A stretch of DNA of 64,000 nt, taken from assembly GCF_021044585.1 (NCBI RefSeq), contig NZ_CP087998.1:1240001-1304000 (forward strand). The letters run 5' to 3'. The notes below the pieces were generated by a model, which searched no databases, was not told the origin of the DNA, and was given only the letters and a program-made list of their open reading frames with translations. Numbering within the stretch: position 1 is the first letter of the stretch; every line of letters starts with the position of its first letter. This stretch comes from Sulfurimonas sp. HSL-3221. Lineage in GTDB: Bacteria; Campylobacterota; Campylobacteria; Campylobacterales; Sulfurimonadaceae. Positions 55,404 through 62,200 of the stretch are shown here, piece after piece. Position numbers and translations under genes: made by a program.

Positions 55404-56624
55404 ATGACAGAGTTTGTACAAGTTGCGCGACAGCCCATCATCGATGCTTCCAATGCTACCTACGGCTACGAACTGCTGCACCGCGAAGGTGAGAACAACG
55501 CCGCTAACCCAGCATTGACGCATCGGCTGATGTCCGCGCAAGTAATGCTGAGCGTATTCAACCTGATTGGCCGGGAGCGCGCAGTGGGGGATAGTCTTGC
55601 ATTCTTCAATATCTCCCCCGCTTTTTTGATGACGGATATTATTGAGACCTTCCGTCCCGATCAATGCGTCTTCGAGATTGCGGCGAACGAGCCGCTGCGC
55701 CATAATGAAATCGCCAAGCTGAAAATTCTGTACGACAACGGGTACCGTTTTGCCCTGGATAACTTCATCGTATCTGCCAATACGATCACCCAGTACGAAA
55801 ATGTACTGCCCTATATCAGCTATCTCAAGATCGACATTCAAAACAGCGATGTCGAACAAGTTGCCGAATATGCCGGCGTGTTAAAGAAAAACCATAAGCT
55901 CATTGCCCAGAAGGTCGAAACCATCGACGAGTTTTCCGCATACCAGAGCCTCGGTTTCGATTATTTCCAGGGGTACTACATCCAGCACCCGGTCCCGGTC
56001 AAGCACTACCGCCTCGAACCCAAACAGATCGGGGTCAGCCGGCTTTACAAGATGCTCGACACCGTGCCGTTCCATGAATTCGCCAAAGAGTTTGAACGCC
56101 ACAACGAGCTCACCATCCAGTTTTTCCAGTATCTCATCTCCACCGGCATCAAGCGCTACGACGCCACGCGCTCCGTCCGTGCCATGATCATGGATATCGG
56201 TCCCGATGTCATGCGCCGCTGGTTCATGCTCATCATTTATGCGAAGGGCGGTGCGGACATCAGCGTCGAGAAAGGGCCTTTTTCCCGCTTCTTCGAAGAG
56301 CGTATCGACCTGATGAACACCATCGTTTCCAACGTTCACAGCGCCGATCCGGAGCGCCGCAGCGACGAACTCCGCCTGCTGGCGGTTTTCTCGACCCTGA
56401 TCGACATCTACCAGATCCCTTTCGATACGCTGATGGCGTCCTTCGAGATCACCAAGAACCTCGAAAAGTGGATCGCGGCGCGCAAAGGGCGTTTCAGCCT
56501 GCTGTACAAGGCCGTAAACCAGCTGCAGCACAAACCCCTCGATATCGAGAAGGTCAACCGCGTGCTCAAAGCCTTCAAGACCGATTACGACGAGGTGAGC
56601 GTCAAGATGGACCACCGGGTGTAG
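55404..56624 (+). CDS. Degenerate EAL plus HDOD signalling protein (YuxH-like)
   Basis: A 406-residue cytosolic protein. Residues about 5-205 follow the EAL barrel (QPIIDASNATYGYELLHRE, FALDNF, YLKIDIQ, FQGYYI) but the ExL metal motif and catalytic residues are changed, so it should not hydrolyse c-di-GMP. Residues about 210-395 form an HDOD domain. Proteins of this layout act as scaffolds or c-di-GMP-linked regulators, for example of motility. AAAGGAG precedes the ATG; TATGAT (55365-55370) or TACAAT (55372-55377) is the likely -10. Confidence 0.85.
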   Translation: MTEFVQVARQPIIDASNATYGYELLHREGENNAANPALTHRLMSAQVMLSVFNLIGRERAVGDSLAFFNISPAFLMTDIIETFRPDQCVFEIAANEPLRHNEIAKLKILYDNGYRFALDNFIVSANTITQYENVLPYISYLKIDIQNSDVEQVAEYAGVLKKNHKLIAQKVETIDEFSAYQSLGFDYFQGYYIQHPVPVKHYRLEPKQIGVSRLYKMLDTVPFHEFAKEFERHNELTIQFFQYLISTGIKRYDATRSVRAMIMDIGPDVMRRWFMLIIYAKGGADISVEKGPFSRFFEERIDLMNTIVSNVHSADPERRSDELRLLAVFSTLIDIYQIPFDTLMASFEITKNLEKWIAARKGRFSLLYKAVNQLQHKPLDIEKVNRVLKAFKTDYDEVSVKMDHRV

Positions 56625-57122
56625 ATGCGCCTGGAGCACCCCTTCGACCCCGTTGCCGACGACCGTTCCCGCGTCCTGGTCCTCGGTTCTTTCCCCAGCA
56701 TCGCCTCTTTCAAAGCCGATTTCTACTACGCCCACCCGCGCAACCAGTTCTGGCCCATCATGGAGAGACTTTTTGACGTCGCCCTCCCGGACAAAGCCGC
56801 CCGCCGCGCTTTCGCGCTGGAGCAGGGGATCGCCCTCTGGGACAGCTATGCATCCCTGGTGCGCAGTGAGAACAACTCGAGCGACGCGAATCTGAGCGAG
56901 CTCGTTCCCAACGACATCCCCGCTTTTCTCGCGTCGCATCCCGGGATCGTGCATATTTTCTGTACCGGCAAAAAAGCCTTCGAAGGGTGCAAAAAACATT
57001 ACCCGGACCTTTCCGTCCCCTGTACGCTGCTTCCCTCGACATCGCCGGCGTACGCTGCTATGCGTTTTGAGGCGAAACTCGAGGCCTATCGGCCGGTCAA
57101 GGGGGTGCTCTATGGTGATTGA
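56625..57122 (+). CDS. Hypoxanthine-DNA glycosylase (UDG superfamily)
   Basis: A 165-residue base-excision repair enzyme of the uracil-DNA glycosylase fold. LGSFPSIASF with FYYAHPRNQFWPIM forms the active-site region, and LPSTSPAY is the DNA-binding loop, as in the TIGR04274 deoxyinosine glycosylase group. It begins directly after the preceding stop and overlaps the next gene by 11 bases. Removes deaminated adenine in known members. Confidence 0.85.
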   Translation: MRLEHPFDPVADDRSRVLVLGSFPSIASFKADFYYAHPRNQFWPIMERLFDVALPDKAARRAFALEQGIALWDSYASLVRSENNSSDANLSELVPNDIPAFLASHPGIVHIFCTGKKAFEGCKKHYPDLSVPCTLLPSTSPAYAAMRFEAKLEAYRPVKGVLYGD

Positions 57123-57741
57123 GTTCGACGGCATCCAGGTCGAGCACCGTGTCAATCCCCGGATGAAGCACGCCTATCTCAGTGTGGAGGCGGACGGCAC
57201 GGTCGTGCTCAAGTCCAACGGTCGGGGGCAGCGGCACCTGCAGGCGTTCGTCACTTCCAAGCGCGAGTGGATCCTTCGCCAGCAGAACCGCTACGCCGCG
57301 CAGCCGACGATGCGGCTGGGGGAGAGCCTACTTTTTCTGGGCGACATCGTACCCCTTACGTCGCTTGACGCCGCGTTTCAGACGCACTCGCCCGAGGCGC
57401 TCCGGCGAAGCTGCGACCGCTTCTACCGCGAACGCGCCGAAGCAGTGCTGCGCGAAAAAACCGCCCTGTTCGCCGAACGGATGGGGGTGACGTACGAGGC
57501 GATCCGCTTCCGGAAGATGAAACGGCGCTGGGGGAGCTGCTCGAAGACGGGGGTGATCACCTACAACACCCTGCTGCTCCAGCTTGAAGAGGCGATGGTT
57601 GATTATACCGTCGTACACGAACTGGCGCACCGCGTCCATTTCAACCACTCCGCCGACTTCCACGCTCTCGTAGCCTCCATCCTTCCCGACGAGAAGGCGC
57701 TGCGTCTCCGGATGCGGCACCGCAAAGCCTCCTACTACTGA
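57112..57741 (+). CDS. YgjP-like metal-dependent hydrolase (M48/DUF45)
   Basis: A 209-residue protein. HELAHRVHFNHSADF holds the HExxH zinc motif and a further His; RWGSCSKTGVITYN is the family signature upstream of it. No signal peptide, so cytosolic. Substrate unknown; relatives are linked with nucleotide or protein repair. The ATG at 57112 has AAGGGGG upstream. Confidence 0.86.
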   Translation: MVIEFDGIQVEHRVNPRMKHAYLSVEADGTVVLKSNGRGQRHLQAFVTSKREWILRQQNRYAAQPTMRLGESLLFLGDIVPLTSLDAAFQTHSPEALRRSCDRFYRERAEAVLREKTALFAERMGVTYEAIRFRKMKRRWGSCSKTGVITYNTLLLQLEEAMVDYTVVHELAHRVHFNHSADFHALVASILPDEKALRLRMRHRKASYY

Positions 57742-57750
57742 TCAGCGTTT

Positions 57751-57779
57751 TTGAACTATTAATGCACTCTGCCTATACT
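57751..57779 (+). promoter_or_regulatory. sigma70 promoter of the MsrBA gene
   Basis: TTGAAC (57751-57756) and TATACT (57774-57779) are separated by 17 bases. The start codon follows at 57799 with GAGGAGAG between. This is the best-formed -35/-10 pair I found in the window. Confidence 0.65.
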
Positions 57780-57798
57780 CGGGAAAAGAGGAGAGAAG

Positions 57799-58725
57799 AT
57801 GAAATACATTCTTTTTTTTATCACCCTGTTTCTGACCCTGGCCGTTGCCGCGGATAGCGCGCCGTACAAACCCGTCGGCACCTGGAAACCGCTGACGCCG
57901 CAGGAGGAAGCGGTCATCGTCCATAAAGCCACGGAGCGTCCCTACAGCGGCGAGCTGCTTCACAACAAGGCCAAGGGCACCTATGTCTGCAAACGCTGCG
58001 GGGCCAAACTCTACCGCTCCGAGGACAAATTCGATTCGCACTGCGGCTGGCCATCCTTTGACGACGAGATCCCCGGCGCCGTGAAGCGCATTCCCGATCC
58101 CGACGGCTACCGTACGGAGATTATCTGCGCCAACTGCGGCGCGCACCTGGGCCATGTCTTCAGCGGTGAGCACCTGACTCAGAAGAACCTCCGTCACTGT
58201 GTCAACTCCATCTCCATGGAATTCATCCCCGAAAAAAAAGTCGCCTACTTTGCCGGCGGCTGTTTCTGGGGCGTGGAGTACTACATAGAGAAGATCCCCG
58301 GCGTCACATCGGTCGTCTCCGGCTATATGGGTGGCAATATGCCAGACCCTACCTACAGGGACGTCTCCTCCGGGCGTACCGGCTATCTTGAGACAGTTGC
58401 TGTCACTTATGACCCTTCAAAAGTCGACTACAAAACGCTTGCCAAAACCTTCTTCGATATCCACGACCCGACGCAAAAGGGCAGGCAAGGGCCCGACATC
58501 GGCAGCCAGTACCAGAGTGCGGTTTTCTACAATGACCTGAAAGAGAAAATGATTGCCGAAGCGTTGATAGCGCAGTTGGTCAAAAACGGCTATAACGTCC
58601 AAACGGAGCTGCTCGAAGCATCAGCATTCCAGAAAGCCGAAGCGTATCACCAGGACTACTACATGCGTCATCACAAACAGCCTTACTGCCACGGCTTCGT
58701 CGACCGCTTCAAAGATAAGGATTAG
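57799..58725 (+). CDS. Secreted bifunctional methionine sulfoxide reductase MsrB-MsrA
   Basis: A 308-residue fusion with a signal peptide (about 1-18). MsrB comes first: zinc Cys64, 67, 110, 113, SHCGWPSF (Cys82), and catalytic Cys134 in RHCVNS. MsrA follows from about 147 with catalytic Cys155 in GGCFWG. It would repair both methionine sulfoxide epimers in the periplasm. The B-then-A order is the reverse of the common MsrA-MsrB (PilB-like) fusions. Its own promoter precedes it; the stop shares 4 bases with the convergent dctP gene. Confidence 0.93.
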   Translation: MKYILFFITLFLTLAVAADSAPYKPVGTWKPLTPQEEAVIVHKATERPYSGELLHNKAKGTYVCKRCGAKLYRSEDKFDSHCGWPSFDDEIPGAVKRIPDPDGYRTEIICANCGAHLGHVFSGEHLTQKNLRHCVNSISMEFIPEKKVAYFAGGCFWGVEYYIEKIPGVTSVVSGYMGGNMPDPTYRDVSSGRTGYLETVAVTYDPSKVDYKTLAKTFFDIHDPTQKGRQGPDIGSQYQSAVFYNDLKEKMIAEALIAQLVKNGYNVQTELLEASAFQKAEAYHQDYYMRHHKQPYCHGFVDRFKDKD

Positions 58726-59855
58726 CGGACGTTGAGGAAGTAGCGCAGGCTGGCGTCGCTGAAGACCTTGCTTTTGGCAAGATAGGAGGAGGCGCTCTCA
58801 AAAACCCGTTTGAAGTCGGCGCTCTGGGCGCTCTGTTCGGCGATAACCGCTGTCAGCGCTTTTTTAGCGGCCTCGGTGACGGCGTCGGGGAAGCGCATCA
58901 GCTTGACGCCGTTCGCTTCGAGCGAAGCCATCGCCTCGGCGTTCTTCGCCTGGAATTCGAAGGTCATCGTGCTGTTGAGCTCGCTGACAGCACACTCGAT
59001 GATAGCCTGCTGTTCTCCCGAGAGCCGCTCCCACGTATGTTTGCTGAAGGTCATCTCCAGGATGGAACCCGGTTCGTGCCATCCCGAGTAGTAGTAGGGC
59101 GCTACCTTGTAAAAGCCCATCTTCGTGTCGAGGTAGGGGCCGACCCACTCTGTCGCATCGATCACGCCGCGCTCCAGGGAGGTGTAGATCTCCCCGGCGG
59201 GCAGCAGGACGGGGTTGACGCCGAGCTTCGACATCACTTCGCCGCCGAGCCCCGGGATGCGCATCTTCAGGCCATTCATATCCTCCAGGGTCTCGATCGG
59301 TTTTCGAAACCAGCCGCCCATCTGGATATTGGTATTGCCGCCGGCAAAAGGGTGGAGGTTGTAGCGGCCGTAGAGCTCCCGCCACAGCTCCATGCCGCCG
59401 CCGTAGAGAATCCAGCCGTTAAGCTCCTCCGCCGTCATCCCAAACGGGAACCCGCTGAAGAGGGAGAAGGCCGCGTTTTTGCCCTTCCAGTAGTAGGGGC
59501 CCGAGTGGAACCCGTCGATCTGGCCGCTGCTGGCCGCATCAAAAACGGCGAGGGCGGGGACGAGGGTGTTTTTCGGGAAGAGCTTGATACTGAGCTGCCC
59601 GCCGCTGATCTGCGCGACCCGATCGGCGAAACGGTCGACGCCCGTGCCCATGATGGGAAAGTGCGCCGGCCAGCTCGTCGCGATCTTGAGCTCCGTCTTT
59701 TTGCCGCGGTTGATGTTGACGCTTTTGTCTGTCGTATCGTGCTGTTTCGGATGTTTGCTGTAGTCGATCGCCACCCGATTACTGTCGTTGCAGCCCTCGA
59801 GCAGCACCGCCGACGATGTCGCCGCCGCAGCAGTCAGAAAAGTACGTCTATCCAT
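58722..59855 (-). CDS. Orphan TRAP transporter solute-binding lipoprotein (DctP family)
   Basis: A 377-residue periplasmic binding protein. The start MDRRTFLTAAAATSSAVLLE has a twin-Arg motif and is followed at Cys22 by a lipobox-like LEGC, so it may be Tat-exported and lipid-anchored. The DctP fold covers about 55-375, with KMRIPGLGGEVMSKLGVNP and a tryptophan-rich WVGPYLDTKMGFYK segment. No DctQ or DctM membrane subunits are adjacent. The sequence resembles the TtuA/DctP group with an alpha-keto acid or aromatic ligand, which is a weak inference. Confidence 0.85.
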   Translation of the reverse strand: MDRRTFLTAAAATSSAVLLEGCNDSNRVAIDYSKHPKQHDTTDKSVNINRGKKTELKIATSWPAHFPIMGTGVDRFADRVAQISGGQLSIKLFPKNTLVPALAVFDAASSGQIDGFHSGPYYWKGKNAAFSLFSGFPFGMTAEELNGWILYGGGMELWRELYGRYNLHPFAGGNTNIQMGGWFRKPIETLEDMNGLKMRIPGLGGEVMSKLGVNPVLLPAGEIYTSLERGVIDATEWVGPYLDTKMGFYKVAPYYYSGWHEPGSILEMTFSKHTWERLSGEQQAIIECAVSELNSTMTFEFQAKNAEAMASLEANGVKLMRFPDAVTEAAKKALTAVIAEQSAQSADFKRVFESASSYLAKSKVFSDASLRYFLNVR

Positions 59856-59901
59856 CTATAATCTCCTATATAATTCCCATTTCTTTTCCAAAAACCGGCC
59901 A

Positions 59902-60020
59902 GTACTTTCTACGCTGCCGCCGATGTAGCGTAGCGGAATTTCGCAGCGCAGCGAGGACAAAGCAGCAGTGTGCTTTAGTGCCATAGCCGCCAGCGTAGGC
60001 AAAGGGGCTTTTGCTCCTTT
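59902..60020 (-). repeat. Dispersed intergenic repeat, copy 2
   Basis: The reverse complement of this stretch opens with a stem AAAGG..CCTTT (60020-60001), then CCTACGCTGGCGGC, TTTGTCCTCGCT, GCGAAATTCCGCT and ends GCGGCAGCGTAG. It is the fuller counterpart of 26288-26374. The two ends are inverted repeats (CTACGCTG[C/G]CG), so the RNA can fold into one long hairpin. Oriented with the flanking minus-strand genes. Confidence 0.75.
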
Positions 60021-60029
60021 AACGTTCTG

Positions 60030-61190
60030 TCAATAAAACGCCGCGATAATGGCATAGCAGATAAAGAAAAAGAGGTGCGACGTCCCTTCAAAATAGTTGG
60101 TATAGCCATCATCCGTCGTTTTCCATGCCAGCACGATGGTGAGAATGAGCGCCCCGACCTGCAGGGTGTTGAAGTCCAGGGTCAGGGGATGCGCCGTCGT
60201 ATAGGAGAGCGCCAACAGCGCCGGTACGGTGAGCATGATCGACACCGTCGAGGCCCCCATCGCAATATTGATAACCCGCTGGATCTGGTCGTTTCGTGCC
60301 GCCGTGATCGCCGTCATGATCTCCGGTGCAACGGAGATGATTGCGATGATGAGGCCCGCCAGGCCGACGGGGAAGTCATACTTTTGCACCAGGGACATCC
60401 CCTCATCAGCGAAGATCTCCGCGACGAGACCGATCAGCGCGATCAGGGCGAAGATGATCATAAAGTTGCTGACCGTGGCGAGACGTTCAAAGGCATCGGG
60501 CTGCTCCTCCGTCTCCTCTTCACCCTCGGAGAGGCGCCGCTTGTAACGGAAGATGCGGCTGCGTGCCGTCGCCTTGAAGAAGTGCGAGTGGGTCTTCGTC
60601 TGGAAAATGAAAATGACAATGTAAAAACAAAAAAGGACGAAGCCGATGATGTTGCTGGCGAGGATCAGGTCACGGTGCGACTCGGAGGTAAAGTGCATGA
60701 TGCTCGGCACAAGCAGTGCGGAAGTGGCGACGAGCAGGATTGTCGTATAGGTACTGGAGGTATCCTCGTTGTGCTCCTGCTCCTTGAATGCAAGCCCGCC
60801 GATAAAGACGGCCAGTCCCAGCAGCACGTTCATGTCGACGATGACGGCGGAGATGATACCCCCTTTGACCGTATCAAGCGCACGCGGGTCGTTGTGCGAA
60901 CTCATAAGAACCATATAGAGCAGGATGATCTCGACGATGACGGCGCTGAAGGTGAGAACGAAGGAGCCATAGGGCTCTTCAAGCCGTTCGGCAAGCACTT
61001 CGGCCACTTCGGCGACGGTCATGGAGAGCAGGGCGATGGAAACGGCGGAGAGCGTCGTAGCGAGATAGGCGTTATGATAGTGGTGGAAAACGAATGCGAT
61101 CACGCCGAGTACGATACCGTAGACGGCGACTTTATTTTGAGAGAGTCCTTCTTTTAGCGTCAGGGGACTCGATGAGGGGTCTGCGTTCAA
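60030..61190 (-). CDS. Calcium/proton antiporter (ChaA/Cax-like)
   Basis: A 386-residue transporter with about eleven helices and an acidic central loop (about 220-232). The two CaCA-type repeats are marked by SMTVAEVAEVLAERLEEPYG and ISVAPEIMTAITAARND. Start TTG 61190 is preceded by AGGAG at 8 bases, which overlaps the stop of the upstream gene (TAGGAG), indicating re-initiation. It would export Ca2+ (or Na+/K+) in exchange for protons. Confidence 0.88.
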   Translation of the reverse strand: MNADPSSSPLTLKEGLSQNKVAVYGIVLGVIAFVFHHYHNAYLATTLSAVSIALLSMTVAEVAEVLAERLEEPYGSFVLTFSAVIVEIILLYMVLMSSHNDPRALDTVKGGIISAVIVDMNVLLGLAVFIGGLAFKEQEHNEDTSSTYTTILLVATSALLVPSIMHFTSESHRDLILASNIIGFVLFCFYIVIFIFQTKTHSHFFKATARSRIFRYKRRLSEGEEETEEQPDAFERLATVSNFMIIFALIALIGLVAEIFADEGMSLVQKYDFPVGLAGLIIAIISVAPEIMTAITAARNDQIQRVINIAMGASTVSIMLTVPALLALSYTTAHPLTLDFNTLQVGALILTIVLAWKTTDDGYTNYFEGTSHLFFFICYAIIAAFY

Positions 61191-61201
61191 CGCAATTGCT
61201 C

Positions 61202-62200
61202 CTAGAAGAGGGTTGGTGTTTCGGCCTTGTAATGCACGGTATCAAGAAGTCGTCTGTCCTGACCGCCGATCAATGCAAAATGGTATGGAACCGTTTTTAA
61301 TAGCTGCATTATATCTTCTTGGTTCTCATATAGCAAGAATGCGTCGTGGTGCTCGGATGTTTCGGCGGAGCTTTTGGGCATCAGGTAGATGATCTTCGCC
61401 CATTTGGCTTCGCTGCGGATAAAATCCATCTCCTGCAGGAGCAAAGAGAGGTCCGGTTCGAAGATCAGGACTTTGCCGCCCTGGCCGAAAGTCTTGGGAC
61501 GCAGGTCGTCACCCACAAAGACGGGCACGAAGTGGGAGCTCCCCTGCATGCCGCCGACGGTGAACGTCAGCCCGTGTGACTTGGCGAATTGGTAGAGATG
61601 GCCGAGGTAGGGGAGGAAAAAAGGGGAAAGCTGCATGCGCTCGTAATAGACGTCATCAAGCACAAACGATGTTTCAAAAAGGGTCTGCTCCGCAATGTCG
61701 ATGGGAACGTTACCCGTTTTCGGAAGGGGCAGTACCTGCACGAAGAGGTCCTCGCAGCGTTTGTACTCCGGGACGAAGACCCAGCTTGCTTCGGGCAGCT
61801 CCCACAGGTCGTAAAAGTTCGACCGGATGGTTCCCTGCCAGACGAAGCAGCGCGGATCTTTAAGCATCTGGGCCGCGACGGCCAGGGTCACCTGGTCGCA
61901 GCCGTAGACGTGCAGCGATTTCTCCAGCATGCGGAAACGCAGCAGGCGCAACAGCGTAAACTCGACCGAATCGACTTTCAGCCAGGCGATCTCCGGGTCG
62001 GTGACCGTGCATGCCTCTTCATAGAGCACGGCATAGGCACCGTTGGCCACGGCCTGGGGAATATCCGCCTTGTCAAAGGCGATGAAGAGGTCCCCCCGTC
62101 TCACTTTGTGTGCTTCGAGGACAACGGCGTCGACAAGCGTCACGGCCGGATCGGACATCATCTCCGCCCCGGTCAATGAGAGGAGGTTCTGCAGCCTCAT
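61202..62200 (-). CDS. Unrecognised protein with a MurF-N-like start
   Basis: A 332-residue soluble protein. Residues about 25-62 (VLEAHKVRRGDLFIAFDKAD) strongly recall the N-terminal substrate domain of MurE/MurF ligases (DSRKVxxGDLFxAL), but no ATP-binding GTxGKT loop or ligase core follows. The remainder (about 90-330) is mixed alpha/beta without a known motif. It overlaps metG by 4 bases and supplies the ribosome-binding site of the antiporter gene. A peptidoglycan role is only suggested by the domain. Confidence 0.6.
   Translation of the reverse strand: MRLQNLLSLTGAEMMSDPAVTLVDAVVLEAHKVRRGDLFIAFDKADIPQAVANGAYAVLYEEACTVTDPEIAWLKVDSVEFTLLRLLRFRMLEKSLHVYGCDQVTLAVAAQMLKDPRCFVWQGTIRSNFYDLWELPEASWVFVPEYKRCEDLFVQVLPLPKTGNVPIDIAEQTLFETSFVLDDVYYERMQLSPFFLPYLGHLYQFAKSHGLTFTVGGMQGSSHFVPVFVGDDLRPKTFGQGGKVLIFEPDLSLLLQEMDFIRSEAKWAKIIYLMPKSSAETSEHHDAFLLYENQEDIMQLLKTVPYHFALIGGQDRRLLDTVHYKAETPTLF

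Noticed and set aside
55881-57155. Long open frame antisense to the EAL-HDOD and glycosylase genes
   Set aside because: Spans two well-supported genes in the other direction and has no recognisable domain.
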